From positions 111,768 through 175,767 of the forward strand of contig NZ_JOCT01000027.1 of NCBI RefSeq assembly GCF_000717875.1: a DNA stretch of 64,000 nt, in the 5' to 3' direction. The notes beneath the pieces were generated by a model. The model did not search any database, was not told the DNA's origin, and saw only the letters and a program-made list of their open reading frames with translations. The DNA comes from Streptomyces sp. NRRL S-455 (GTDB lineage Bacteria > Actinomycetota > Actinomycetes > Streptomycetales > Streptomycetaceae). Below, piece after piece: positions 9,559-19,022 of the stretch. Position 1 is the stretch's first letter. Every line of letters starts with the position of its first letter. Both the position numbers and the translations under genes were made by a program.

Positions 9559-9652
9559 ATGAAACCAGGATCAGGTAAGAGCCGAGCAGGGTCCCCACAG
9601 CAGCCCGGTCCGGCCCATGCGCCGCCGTCCGGGGGCAGCCGTACAGGACCGG

Positions 9653-12037
9653 TCAGATCTCGTCGAGCAGCGCCAGCTCGGCCCAGATCGTCTTGCCCTC
9701 GGTGGTGTGCCTGCTGCCCCAGCGCTCGGTGAGCTGGGCGACCAGGAGCAGACCGCGGCCGCCCTCGTCCCAGGTCTTGGCCCGGCGCAGGTGCGGCGCC
9801 GTGTGGTTGGTGTCGGACACCTCACAGATCAGCGTGGAGGCGTCGTGGATCAGCCGCAGCCGGATGGGCGGGGCGCCGTAGCGGATGGCGTTGGTGACCA
9901 GCTCGCTCACCACGAGCTCGGCGGTGAACGTGGCCTCGATCAGCCCCCAGCGGTCGAGCTGGTCGACGACCTGCTTGCGGACCGGGGCCACCAGCGCCGG
10001 ATCGGCGGGGATGTCCCAGGTGGCGACCTGGGAGGCCGGCAGGCCGCGGGTACGGGCGAGCAGCAGGGCCACGTCGTCGGCGGAGCCGCCCGGCGGGAGC
10101 AGCGCGTGCAGCACGCGGTCGCAGATCTCGTCCAGGGAGCCGGAGGGAGCCGACAACGCCTCGCGGAGCATCCGCTGACTCGCGTCGACGTCCCGCTCGC
10201 GGCTCTTGAGCAGCCCGTCCGTGTGGAACGACAGGACGCTGCCTTCCCGCAGCTCCACCTCCGCGGCCTCGAACGGCAGTCCCCCGACACCGAGCGGTGG
10301 ACCGGAGGGCAGGTCGAGCTGCCGTGCAGGGCCGTCCGGCGGTACGAGCAGGGGCAGCGGGTGCCCGGCCCGGGCCAGGGTGCAGCGCCGCGAGACGGGG
10401 TCGTACACCGCGTACAGGCAGGTCGCGCCGACCTCCCCGGTGCCGGCGTCGACGCCGGACTCCTGGGACAGCCGGATGACCAGGTCGTCGAGGTGCGTCA
10501 GCAGCTCGTCGGGAGCCAGGTCGATGTCGGCGAGGGTGCGCACGGCGGTGCGCAGCCGGCCCATGGTGGCCGAGGCCTGGATGCCGTGGCCGACGACGTC
10601 CCCGACGACCATGGCGACCCGCATCCCGGACAGCGGGATCACGTCGAACCAGTCACCGCCCACGCCGGAGCGGATGGCGGGCAGATAGCGGGAGGCCGCC
10701 TCCACCGCCGCGGTGCGGGGGAGGGTGCGGGGCAGCAGGCTGCGCTGCAGGGTGAGGGTCGTCTCGCGCTCGCGGGAGTAGCGGCGGGCGTTGTCGATGC
10801 AGACGGCCGCCCGGGCCGCGACCTCCTCGGCGAGCAGCACGTCGTCGGGGGTGAAGGGTTCGGGTCGCTGGAAGCGGGTGAAGACCGCGACGCCGAGTGT
10901 CGTGCCCCTGGCCTGGAGCGGCACGGACATCGTGGAATGTATGCCGTACTCGCGGACCCGCCGGAAGCGGACCGGGTCCCAGGCGAGCCACTTCTGGAGG
11001 GCGCCTTCCGCTCCCGAGGCCACGATCGCGTGGCCCAGGATCAGTGAGGCGGCCTGCGGGGAGCTCTCCGGGTAGACGTCCACCTGCCCCGGCTTGACGA
11101 CGGCCTCGGGACTGTCCGGATGGACCGACTGGTGGGCGGTCCGGCGCAGACTCACCGGTGGGGCGGGCGGACCCGCGGACTCGCCGCCGTGCTCCCGGGT
11201 GTCGAGCAGGTCGACGCTGACGAAGTCGGCGAGCGCCGGGACGCACACGTCCGCCATTTCCTGGGCCGTGCGGGTGACGTCGAGGGTGGTGCCGATGCGC
11301 ACGCTGGCCTCGTTCACCAGTTGCAGCCGCTCCCGTGACCGGTACTGGTCCGAGAAGTCGTGGGCGGTCACACACACGCCCCGCACCTGTCCCGCGTCAT
11401 CGGTGAGCGGTGCGATCCGGGCGAGCCAGGCGTGCGCTCCGCGGCTCTCGCCGCTGGCCTTCATGTACGCCTGCATGTCCTGCCGGCGGCCGGTGCTCAG
11501 CACCCGGCGCAGATTCTCCTCGAACTCCCGGTTCTGCGGCCGGCTGCCGATCTCGGTGGGTTTCAGCCCCCGCAGACGGTCGGCGGGCAGTCCGAGGAGG
11601 TCGGCCATGGCGTTGTTGACCCCGCGCAGCCGCAGCCGGTCGTCGAAGATCATCGTTGCGCAGGGTGACTGCGTCACCGCCGCCCGCACCAGCGGATCGT
11701 CAGGCAGCTCGGCATCGGTGGCATCCGGCGGGGACACGGCGACCCACTCGACCGTCTCCGCGCCGTCCGGCGGTCTGCGGTGCGCGAGCACCCATGCGGA
11801 CACCGTGTGACCGTCGCGGTGCCGCAGCGCGATCACGCCGCTCCAGCGGCCGTCGATCGGCACCGGTGGCGGGCCCTGGCTGTCGGCCAGCAACTCGGCG
11901 GCCGGGCGGCCCACGACGTCGGCGGCCGTGTGGCCGAGCAGACGGCGGGCGCCCTCGTTCCACCCGGTGAGCGTGCCGTCGGCGGCGATGACGGCACGCG
12001 CGGCCACGCCATCGTCGAACGGCTCGTCCGGGGTCAT
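9653..12037 (-). CDS. PAS/GAF-domain SpoIIE phosphatase with C-terminal HATPase
   Basis: A 794-residue cytoplasmic regulator. Two PAS domains (about residues 10-115 and 130-245) are followed by a GAF domain (about 255-420), a SpoIIE-type PP2C phosphatase (about 440-650; GGDWFDVIPL and GDVVGHG carry metal-binding Asp residues) and an RsbW-like HATPase domain (about 670-790, with ELVTNAIRYG). Such proteins control anti-sigma factor antagonists in a partner-switching pathway. The ATG at 12037 has GGAG 9 nt upstream; the open frame beyond it is not conserved-looking. The target anti-sigma antagonist is not in the window. Confidence 0.9.
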   Translation of the reverse strand: MTPDEPFDDGVAARAVIAADGTLTGWNEGARRLLGHTAADVVGRPAAELLADSQGPPPVPIDGRWSGVIALRHRDGHTVSAWVLAHRRPPDGAETVEWVAVSPPDATDAELPDDPLVRAAVTQSPCATMIFDDRLRLRGVNNAMADLLGLPADRLRGLKPTEIGSRPQNREFEENLRRVLSTGRRQDMQAYMKASGESRGAHAWLARIAPLTDDAGQVRGVCVTAHDFSDQYRSRERLQLVNEASVRIGTTLDVTRTAQEMADVCVPALADFVSVDLLDTREHGGESAGPPAPPVSLRRTAHQSVHPDSPEAVVKPGQVDVYPESSPQAASLILGHAIVASGAEGALQKWLAWDPVRFRRVREYGIHSTMSVPLQARGTTLGVAVFTRFQRPEPFTPDDVLLAEEVAARAAVCIDNARRYSRERETTLTLQRSLLPRTLPRTAAVEAASRYLPAIRSGVGGDWFDVIPLSGMRVAMVVGDVVGHGIQASATMGRLRTAVRTLADIDLAPDELLTHLDDLVIRLSQESGVDAGTGEVGATCLYAVYDPVSRRCTLARAGHPLPLLVPPDGPARQLDLPSGPPLGVGGLPFEAAEVELREGSVLSFHTDGLLKSRERDVDASQRMLREALSAPSGSLDEICDRVLHALLPPGGSADDVALLLARTRGLPASQVATWDIPADPALVAPVRKQVVDQLDRWGLIEATFTAELVVSELVTNAIRYGAPPIRLRLIHDASTLICEVSDTNHTAPHLRRAKTWDEGGRGLLLVAQLTERWGSRHTTEGKTIWAELALLDEI

Positions 12038-12206
12038 CGTCGCCACTCCATACGGACACTCACAGTGATCGGGGAGGCCACCAGAGTCCCAGCCTAGTCC
12101 GTGGACGTCCTGCGCGAACCGGCAACCTGGCGCCACCAGGCATCGCGCGGCCGAGGGGCGGAACCGGCCGTTGTGACCGCCGAGGCAGAAGGGAACTTCC
12201 GCACCC

Positions 12207-12237
12207 TTGACGGGCCTGTGTGACACCTCGACAGAAT
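12207..12237 (+). promoter_or_regulatory. Possible promoter of the GH2 gene
   Basis: TTGACG and CAGAAT are spaced by 19 bp and lie about 60 bp before the GH2 start codon. The match is that of a weak housekeeping promoter with slightly long spacing. No CebR-like palindrome is present here, unlike the next gene. Confidence 0.3.
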
Positions 12238-12293
12238 CTGTTTGTTCTCGATCAGTTGTGAGTGCTTCTGGGTTCCAGTGAGGGAGAACCGCC

Positions 12294-15200
12294 ATGTCGG
12301 TCAGTCGCAGATCACTCCTGTTCGCCTCCGCGGCAGCGCCCACGGCGGGAGCGCTGCTGGGTGCCCCGGAGGCGGGGGCCGAGGAGGTGCGCGGGGTGTC
12401 CGGCCGCCGCACCGTCGCGCTGCGCGACGGCTGGCGCTTCGCACTGGTCGACCCCGGCGGGGCCACCGACCCGACCGGCGGTTACGTCGGTGCCCACCTC
12501 CCCGGATACGACGACTCGGGATGGCGCGAGATCGCCGTCCCGCACGACTGGAGCATCGAACAAACCCCCACCACCCGGCACGGCACCACCAGCGGCACGG
12601 GTTTCCTTCCCGGCGGCCTCGGCTGGTACCGCCTCGCCTTCACCCTGCCGCCCGCACTCGCGGAGAAGCGCATCTCGGTGGAGTTCGACGGCGTCTACAT
12701 GGACTCCTACGTCTACTGCAACGGCGAGGAGGCCGGCCGCCACCCCTACGGCTACACCGGCTTCGCCTTCGATCTGACCGGGCTGGTGCACACCGACGGC
12801 GTGACGGAGAACGTGCTCGCGGTCAAGGTCCGGAACCAGCTTCCCAGCAGCCGCTGGTACTCCGGAAGCGGCATGTACCGCGAGGCCCGCCTGGTGATCA
12901 CCGAGCCGGTGCACGTGGCCCGCTGGGGCACCCGGGTCACCACGCCCGAGATCTCCGCCGAGCGGGGTCTCGTACGGGTGGACACCTCGGTCGTCAACAC
13001 GTCGGGCGCTGCCGCGGACGTCGAGGTCGTCTCCCGGATCGTCGACCGGAAGGGCCGGACGGTCGCCCGTGCCTCCTCCGCGGTCGCCGTCACCGACGAG
13101 CGGACCGAGACCCACGAGCTCACGGTCCGGCGGCCCGAACTGTGGGACATCCACGCCCCGCACCGCTACACCCTGCACACCGAGCTGCGCGTCGCGGGCC
13201 GCGCCACCGACACCTACCGCACGGTCTTCGGATTCCGCGCCTTCCGCTTCGACCCGGACGAGGGATTCTTCCTCAACGGCACCCACCACAAGATCAAGGG
13301 CGTCGACCTCCACCACGACCTCGGCGCGCTCGGCGCCGCCGTCAGCATCGACGCCGTCCGCCGTCAGATGGAGATCATGCGGTCCATGGGCGTCAACGCC
13401 CTGCGCACCTCCCACAACCCGCCCGCGCCCGAGGTGATCCAGGTCTGCGAGGAGCTGGGCGTCGTCATGCTGGTGGAGGCGTTCGACTGCTGGCGCACGG
13501 GCAAGAACCGCTACGACTACGGCCGGTTCTTCGACGAGTGGTGCGAGAAGGACACCACCGAGATGGTGCTGGCGGCCCGCAACTCGCCCGCCGTGCTGAT
13601 GTGGTCCATCGGCAACGAGGTCCCCGACTCGACGTCCACCGCCGGGCTCGCCATGGCCGACCGCATCATCGAGGCGATCAGGGCCGCGGACGACACCCGG
13701 CCCCTGGTCATCGGCTCCGACAAGTACCGCCGCCTCCCGGCCAAGGGCTCAGCCGCCGACCTGATGCTGGCCAAGCTCGACGGCCTCGGCCTCAACTACA
13801 ACTCCGCCAAGTCGGTGGACCAGCTGCACGAGGCCTACCCGCACCTCTTCCTCTTCGAGTCCGAGTCCTCCTCGGAAACCTCCACCCGGGGGGCCTACCA
13901 GGAACCCGAACACCTCAACACCGGCGAGAACCACACCCCGGGCAGGCGCGCGACCTCCTCCTACGACAACAACCTCGCCTCCTGGACCATGAGCGGCGAG
14001 TACGGCCACAAGAAGGACCGCGACCGCAAGTGGTTCGCCGGGCAGTTCCTCTGGTCGGGCATCGACTACATCGGCGAGCCCACGCCGTACGACGTCTTCC
14101 CGGTCAAGGCGTCCTTCTTCGGCGCGGTCGACACCGCCGGCTTCCCGAAGGACATGTACTACCTGTTCCGGAGCCAGTGGACCGAGGAGCCGATGGTCCA
14201 CCTGCTCCCGATGACCTGGAACCACGCCGAGGGCGACACCGTCGAGGTCTGGGCGTACGCGAATACCGACACCGTCGAGCTGTTCCTCAACGGAAGGTCC
14301 CTCGGGGTGCGGCGGTTCGACACCAAGAAGACCGTCGACGGCCGCACCTACCTGGAGACGACCGAGGCGACCGGTGACGACAAGACCTTCACCGACGGCC
14401 CCTACCCCGGCAGCTACACCAGCCCGAACGGCAGCGCCGGCAAACTCCACCTGACCTGGAGGGTGCCCTTCGAGCCGGGCGAGCTGAAGGCCGTCGCCCG
14501 GCGGGACGGCAAGGCGGTCGCCACCGACGTGCTGCGCACCGCCGGCGCCCCGCACGCGGTACGTCTGACGACGGACCGCACGTCCCTGCCCGCGGACGGG
14601 CGCTCGCTGGTCTTCGTGACCGCCGAGGTGGTCGACCGCCGCGGGGTCGTGGTGCCCGACGCCGAGCACCTGCTCTCCTTCGAGGTGGTGGGCGGTTCCC
14701 TCGCCGGTCTCGACAACGGCCGCCAGGAGAGCGCCGAGCGCTACCAGGCGAGCACCCGCACCGCCTTCCACGGCAAGGCCCTCGCCATCGTCCGGTCGGG
14801 CACGAAGGCCGGCCCGGTGAAGGTGACCGCCCGCGCCGACGGCCTGCGCACCGGCACGGCGACCGTACGCGCCACCCGGTCGGCGGACCGGGTCGAGACC
14901 GCCCCGCCCGCCTTCGCACCGGAGCACCCGGCGCCCGTCGGGTATCCGCACGCGGACGCCAGTTACTCCGGACGCCCGGACTCGCTGCCCGCCGCCATGC
15001 TCGACGGTGACCCGGCAACCGGCTGGTCCAACGGCTTCTTCAAGCAGGCCACGGCCCTGCTCCCGGCCTTCGACGGCGCCCGCACCGAGGACTGGGTGTC
15101 GGTCGACCACGGCCGCACCCGCCGCTTCGACCGGGTCGACGTCTCCTTCACCGTGGACGCCGGCCACAGCCTGCCCGCCGCGATCGAGGTCGCGGTGTGG

Positions 15201-15386
15201 AACGGGCGGGGGTGGCGGGCCGTGCGGGACATCGCGATCGACTGGGCCACGGCCTCCGACGCCCCGACTGTGATCACCTTCAGGGCCGTCCGCGGCTCAC
15301 GGATCCGGCTCACCATGACGAGCCGCCACCCGGACGAGGCCAAGGGCGCGATCCGCGTCAGCAGGCTGGAGACGCCGGCTGCCTGA
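12294..15386 (+). CDS. Secreted GH2 beta-galactosidase-like glycosidase
   Basis: A 1030-residue glycoside hydrolase of family 2. A Tat-type signal (SRRSLLFASA, cut near AGA at about 25-30) precedes the sugar-binding jelly roll (about 40-200), an immunoglobulin-like domain (about 205-310) and the TIM barrel (about 315-600). Asn441-Glu442 (SIGNEVPDS) gives the acid/base, and Glu524 in FESESSSET fits the nucleophile. A DUF4982-like strand domain, an Ig-like domain and a discoidin-like C-terminus (about 880-1028) follow. GGGAG precedes the ATG. Substrate could be a beta-galactoside, beta-glucuronide or other plant-wall oligosaccharide; the adjacent GH9 gene suggests plant polymer use. Confidence 0.88.
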   Translation: MSVSRRSLLFASAAAPTAGALLGAPEAGAEEVRGVSGRRTVALRDGWRFALVDPGGATDPTGGYVGAHLPGYDDSGWREIAVPHDWSIEQTPTTRHGTTSGTGFLPGGLGWYRLAFTLPPALAEKRISVEFDGVYMDSYVYCNGEEAGRHPYGYTGFAFDLTGLVHTDGVTENVLAVKVRNQLPSSRWYSGSGMYREARLVITEPVHVARWGTRVTTPEISAERGLVRVDTSVVNTSGAAADVEVVSRIVDRKGRTVARASSAVAVTDERTETHELTVRRPELWDIHAPHRYTLHTELRVAGRATDTYRTVFGFRAFRFDPDEGFFLNGTHHKIKGVDLHHDLGALGAAVSIDAVRRQMEIMRSMGVNALRTSHNPPAPEVIQVCEELGVVMLVEAFDCWRTGKNRYDYGRFFDEWCEKDTTEMVLAARNSPAVLMWSIGNEVPDSTSTAGLAMADRIIEAIRAADDTRPLVIGSDKYRRLPAKGSAADLMLAKLDGLGLNYNSAKSVDQLHEAYPHLFLFESESSSETSTRGAYQEPEHLNTGENHTPGRRATSSYDNNLASWTMSGEYGHKKDRDRKWFAGQFLWSGIDYIGEPTPYDVFPVKASFFGAVDTAGFPKDMYYLFRSQWTEEPMVHLLPMTWNHAEGDTVEVWAYANTDTVELFLNGRSLGVRRFDTKKTVDGRTYLETTEATGDDKTFTDGPYPGSYTSPNGSAGKLHLTWRVPFEPGELKAVARRDGKAVATDVLRTAGAPHAVRLTTDRTSLPADGRSLVFVTAEVVDRRGVVVPDAEHLLSFEVVGGSLAGLDNGRQESAERYQASTRTAFHGKALAIVRSGTKAGPVKVTARADGLRTGTATVRATRSADRVETAPPAFAPEHPAPVGYPHADASYSGRPDSLPAAMLDGDPATGWSNGFFKQATALLPAFDGARTEDWVSVDHGRTRRFDRVDVSFTVDAGHSLPAAIEVAVWNGRGWRAVRDIAIDWATASDAPTVITFRAVRGSRIRLTMTSRHPDEAKGAIRVSRLETPAA

Positions 15387-15399
15387 GCCGCCACGTGCG

Positions 15400-15438
15400 A
15401 CGGTCCGGACGGTGAACAGCCGGTCCTGTCCAGACCGT
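15400..15438 (+). terminator. Hairpin after the GH2 gene
   Basis: ACGGTCCGGAC and GTCCAGACCGT pair over 10 of 11 positions around a 17-nt loop, 14 bp after the GH2 stop. No T-tract follows, as is common in Streptomyces. It would separate GH2 transcription from the CebR-controlled GH9 gene. Confidence 0.45.
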
Positions 15439-15467
15439 TGACGGGGCGTCACATCAGCCACAACGAT
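15438..15467 (+). promoter_or_regulatory. Candidate promoter of the GH9 gene
   Basis: TTGACG at 15438 and AACGAT at 15462 are 18 bp apart. They place the transcription start just before the CebR box, so a bound repressor would block the start or early elongation. Confidence 0.4.
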
Positions 15468-15483
15468 GGTCGGCGTCCGCTTC

Positions 15484-15497
15484 TGGGAGCGCTCCCA
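15484..15497. promoter_or_regulatory. CebR operator (cellobiose repressor box)
   Basis: TGGGAGCGCTCCCA is a perfect 14-bp palindrome identical to the established Streptomyces CebR box. CebR is a LacI-family repressor released by cello-oligosaccharides. It lies 42 bp before the GH9 start codon and just downstream of a candidate promoter, so cellulose breakdown products are predicted to induce the gene. I found no second copy in the window. Confidence 0.9.
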
Positions 15498-15538
15498 CGC
15501 CGTGAGCGCCACCCGCCCCTCCCCAGAGGAGCCCAGAC

Positions 15539-17782
15539 GTGAAACGACGCAGAACCGCCCTGCTGTCCCTGACGGCCCTGCTGGCGACCGCGCTCACCGC
15601 GCTGCCCTCCGCACCGGCCGGAGCTGAGGAGAGAGAGCAGGTCAGGAACGGCACCTTCGACAGCACCACCGACCCCTGGTGGACGACCAGCAACGTCACC
15701 GCGGGCCTGTCCGACGGCCGCCTCTGCGCCGACGTCCCCGGTGGCACCACCAACCGCTGGGACGCGGCCGTCGGGCAGAACGACATCGCGCTCGTGAAGG
15801 GGGAGTCGTACCGCTTCTCCTTCAGCGCGACCGGCACGCCCGCCGGGCACGTGGTGCGCGCGATCGTCGGCCTGTCCGTGTCGCCGTACGACACCTATTA
15901 CGAGGTGACACCGCAGCTCAGCGTCTCCGGCGACACCTACTCCTACACCTTCACCTCGCCCGTCGACACGGACCGGGGCCAGGTCGGCTTCCAGCTCGGC
16001 GGCAGCGCGGACCCGTGGCGCTTCTGCATGGACGACGTCTCGCTGCTCGGCGGGGTGGCGCCGGAGCCGTACGAGCCCGACACCGGGCCGCGGGTCCGCG
16101 TCAACCAGGTCGCCTATCTGCCCTCCGGACCGAAGAACGCCACCCTGGTCACCGACGCCACGGCAAAGCTGCCCTGGGAGCTGAGGACCTCCGGCGGCAC
16201 GGTGGTCGCGAGGGGCACGACCGTGCCGCGCGGGGTCGACGTCTCGTCCGGGCAGAACGTCCACTCGATCGACTTCGGGGCCTACCGCAAGAAGGGCTCG
16301 GGCCTCACGCTCGTCGCCGACGGTGAGACCAGCCGCCCCTTCGACATCGGCGCGAGCGCCTACGAGCGGCTCCGGCTGGATTCGGCGAAGTACTACTACA
16401 CCCAGCGCAGCGGCATCGCGATACGCGACGACCTGCGGCCCGGCTACGGCCGTCCGGCCGGGCACGTGGGCGTCGCCCCCAACCAGGGCGACACCGCCGT
16501 GCCCTGCCAGCCGGGCGTGTGCGACTACTCCCTGGACGTCAGCGGCGGCTGGTACGACGCCGGCGACCACGGCAAGTACGTCGTCAACGGCGGCATCTCC
16601 ACCTGGGAGCTGCTCAGCACCTACGAGCGCGCCCTGCACGCCCGCACCGGCGACGCCGGCAAGCTCGGTGACGGCACGCTGACCATCCCGGAGAGCGGCA
16701 ACAAGGTCCCGGACATCCTCGACGAGGCCCGCTGGGAGCTCGAGTTCCTGCTCAGGATGCAGGTGCCCGACGGGAAGCCGCTGGCCGGGATGGCGCACCA
16801 CAAGATGCACGACGAACAGTGGACCGGACTGCCCCTGATGCCGCACGACGACCCGCAGAAGCGCGAGCTGCACCCGCCGTCCACCGCCGCCACCCTGAAC
16901 CTGGCCGCCACCGCCGCGCAGGCGGCCCGCCTGTACCGGTCGCACGACAAGGCGTTCGCCGACAGGGCCCTGGCGGCCGCCCGCAAGGCCTGGTCGGCCG
17001 CGCTCACCCACCCCGACCGCCACGCCTCGGAGAGCGACGGCATCGGAGGCGGGGCCTACGCCGACAGCGATGTCACCGACGACTTCTACTGGGCGGCGGC
17101 CGAGCTGTACCTCAGCACGGGGGAGAAGCGGTTCGAGGACCACATCATCAAGTCCCCGGTCCACACCGCCGACCTCTTCAAGCCCATCGCCTTCGACTGG
17201 GCCCGCACCGGGGCGGCGGGACGCCTCGACCTCGCCACCGTGCCGAACAAGCTGCCCGGCCGGGACAAGGTGCGCCAGTCCGTCGTCAAGGGCGCCGACC
17301 GCTACCTGGCCACGCTGAAGGCGCAGCCCTACGGCATGCCCTACGCGCCGGACGGCAACACCTACGACTGGGGCTCCAGCCACCAGGTGCTCAACAACGC
17401 CGTCGTCCTCGCCACCGCCTACGACGTCACCGGCGCCTCGAAGTACCGGGACGGCGCGCTGCAGAGCATGGACTACATCCTGGGCCGCAACGCGCTGAAC
17501 ATCTCCTACGTCACCGGCTACGGCGAGGTCAGCTCCCAGAACCAGCACAGCCGCTGGTACGCCCGCCAGCTCGACCCGAACCAGCCCAACCCGCCGAGGG
17601 GCACCCTCGCGGGCGGACCCAACTCGAGCATCCAGGACCCCTACGCACAGTCCAAGCTCCAGGGGTGCGTCGGGCAGTTCTGCTACATCGACGACATCCA
17701 GTCCTGGTCGACCAACGAGCACACGATCAACTGGAACGCCGCCCTGACCCGCATGGCCTCCTTCGTGGCGGACCAGGGGTAA
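15539..17782 (+). CDS. Secreted GH9 endoglucanase with CBM4/9 domain
   Basis: A 747-residue cellulase. A Sec signal ([19 protein letters not shown]) is followed by a CBM4_9-type carbohydrate-binding module (about 32-170), an Ig-like CelD_N domain (about 180-265) and a GH9 catalytic domain (about 275-745). The motif YDAGDHGKY holds the base Asp residues 340 and 343, and STNEHTINW gives the acid Glu727. The start is a GTG with an AGAGGA site. The CebR box upstream predicts induction by cellobiose. The product would cut beta-1,4-glucan outside the cell. Confidence 0.93.
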   Translation: MKRRRTALLSLTALLATALTALPSAPAGAEEREQVRNGTFDSTTDPWWTTSNVTAGLSDGRLCADVPGGTTNRWDAAVGQNDIALVKGESYRFSFSATGTPAGHVVRAIVGLSVSPYDTYYEVTPQLSVSGDTYSYTFTSPVDTDRGQVGFQLGGSADPWRFCMDDVSLLGGVAPEPYEPDTGPRVRVNQVAYLPSGPKNATLVTDATAKLPWELRTSGGTVVARGTTVPRGVDVSSGQNVHSIDFGAYRKKGSGLTLVADGETSRPFDIGASAYERLRLDSAKYYYTQRSGIAIRDDLRPGYGRPAGHVGVAPNQGDTAVPCQPGVCDYSLDVSGGWYDAGDHGKYVVNGGISTWELLSTYERALHARTGDAGKLGDGTLTIPESGNKVPDILDEARWELEFLLRMQVPDGKPLAGMAHHKMHDEQWTGLPLMPHDDPQKRELHPPSTAATLNLAATAAQAARLYRSHDKAFADRALAAARKAWSAALTHPDRHASESDGIGGGAYADSDVTDDFYWAAAELYLSTGEKRFEDHIIKSPVHTADLFKPIAFDWARTGAAGRLDLATVPNKLPGRDKVRQSVVKGADRYLATLKAQPYGMPYAPDGNTYDWGSSHQVLNNAVVLATAYDVTGASKYRDGALQSMDYILGRNALNISYVTGYGEVSSQNQHSRWYARQLDPNQPNPPRGTLAGGPNSSIQDPYAQSKLQGCVGQFCYIDDIQSWSTNEHTINWNAALTRMASFVADQG

Positions 17783-17859
17783 GCGCCGGAGGACCGTGCC
17801 GGGGTGCCGGGGGAGTGCGCCGACAGGCCGCCTCCGGCACCCCCGCGTAGCCTGGTGCC

Positions 17860-18651
17860 ATGCACGCGGTGCGGGTAGACGGCGTCGAGGTCGTCTACGA
17901 CCGGGTGGGCCAGGGTCCGCCCCTGGTGCTCGTGCACGGCGCCATGACGGACGCCCGCCTGTGGCGTGCACAGGTCGCGGACCTGTCCGACGACTTCACG
18001 GTGATCGCGTGGGACGAGCCGGGCTCCGGCCGCTCCTCCGACGTACCGGCCTCCTTCCTCCTCGCGGACTACGCCCGCTGCCTGGCCGCGGTCGTCGAGG
18101 ACGCCGGCCTCGGCCCGGTCCATGCGGTGGGTCTGGGGTGGGGTGGAACCGTCGTGCTGGAGTTCTACCGGTATCACGCCGGACTGGTCAGGACGCTGGT
18201 CCTCGCCGACACCTACGCCGGCTGGAAGGGCTCGCTGCCGGACGCGGAGGTGCGGGCGCGGGTCGAGGGGGCGGAGCGGATGCTCGACGTCCCCGATGAG
18301 GATTTCGCGCCCACGATGCCGGGTCTGTTCGCCGGTGAGCCGCCTGCCGACGCCGTACGCATGCTGTCCCTGATGTCGGCGGACACACGCCGGGGGAGCA
18401 TGCGGACGGAGCTCACCATCATGGCGGAGGCCGACCTGCGCGACCTGCTGCCCGGGATCGAGGTGCCGACGCTCCTGGTGTGGGGGGAGCTCGATATGCG
18501 CTCCCCGGTGGAGCAGGTCGCCCACCCGTTCCTCGAGGCGATCCCGCAGGCCACCCTGGTCGTGCTCCCCGGCGTCGGGCACCTCAGCAACGTGGAGGCG
18601 CCGGAGGCCTTCAACCGGACCGTCCGGGAGTTCTGCCGTTCCCGTTCCTGA
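17860..18651 (+). CDS. Alpha/beta hydrolase fold protein lacking the usual Ser
   Basis: A 263-residue alpha/beta-hydrolase fold protein. The oxyanion loop LVHGAM, the acid-bearing strand LLVWGELDMRSP and the late His in PGVGHLSNVEAP are all present. At the nucleophile elbow the sequence reads VGLGWGG, so Gly93 stands where the catalytic Ser of G-x-S-x-G is expected. Either this copy is not a classical hydrolase or it has lost activity. The ATG is preceded by no strong ribosome site. It has no obvious operon partner. Confidence 0.8.
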   Translation: MHAVRVDGVEVVYDRVGQGPPLVLVHGAMTDARLWRAQVADLSDDFTVIAWDEPGSGRSSDVPASFLLADYARCLAAVVEDAGLGPVHAVGLGWGGTVVLEFYRYHAGLVRTLVLADTYAGWKGSLPDAEVRARVEGAERMLDVPDEDFAPTMPGLFAGEPPADAVRMLSLMSADTRRGSMRTELTIMAEADLRDLLPGIEVPTLLVWGELDMRSPVEQVAHPFLEAIPQATLVVLPGVGHLSNVEAPEAFNRTVREFCRSRS

Positions 18652-18749
18652 GCGGACCGGCGAGGGCCCGGCGCGCTGGGGGCAACAGGCGGGGTGGCCT
18701 CGTCGGTACCTTCTGGGACCAGCTCTGACCTGGACATATTTACGAGTCA

Positions 18750-18764
18750 GTACCTGAGCGGTAC
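18750..18764. promoter_or_regulatory. Inverted repeat ahead of the toxin-antitoxin pair
   Basis: GTACC-TGAGC-GGTAC is a 5-5-5 inverted repeat ending 9 bp before the antitoxin ATG. CGGTACCTT at its right half is repeated exactly at 18704-18712. Repeated half-sites of this kind are what ribbon-helix-helix antitoxins bind to repress their own operon, so autoregulation is plausible. Confidence 0.4.
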
Positions 18765-18773
18765 CTTGAAGTC

Positions 18774-19019
18774 ATGCCAGCTCTCAACGTGGAGTTCAGC
18801 GACCGCGAACTTGAGGACCTTCGGCAGATCGCCAAGGAGCGCGGTACGTCCATGAAAGCCCTCGTGCGCGAGGCCGCCGCGGCCGACATAGCACGCCACC
18901 GCGCCCTGCAGGAGGGCGCTGAGGCCTTCCGGCGGTTCTTCGCCAACCACGCGGACGAGTTCGCCGCCGCGTTCCCCGACGACGAGCCGCCCGCCAAGGG
19001 CGAAGGGCGGGCCGCCTGA
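18774..19019 (+). CDS. Putative ribbon-helix-helix antitoxin
   Basis: An 81-residue protein with an N-terminal strand (LNVEFSDREL) and two helices (EDLRQIAKERGTSMKALVREAAAADI) that fit a ribbon-helix-helix DNA-binding fold. The acidic, Phe-rich C-terminus (EAFRRFFANHADEFAAAF) would bind the toxin. It precedes the Fic-like gene by 3 bp. The pair matches the layout of Streptomyces modules annotated as Fic-family toxin-antitoxin systems. Confidence 0.75.
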   Translation: MPALNVEFSDRELEDLRQIAKERGTSMKALVREAAAADIARHRALQEGAEAFRRFFANHADEFAAAFPDDEPPAKGEGRAA

Positions 19020-19022
19020 CCG

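Noticed and set aside
12242..14377. A 711-codon plus-strand frame inside the GH2 gene
   Set aside because: It is Arg/Pro/His-rich and overlaps the GH2 frame, whose domains and catalytic residues are clear.
15449..17971. An 840-codon minus-strand frame across the GH9 gene
   Set aside because: Antisense shadow with Val/Gly/Arg-rich composition and no ribosome site; the GH9 frame is unambiguous.
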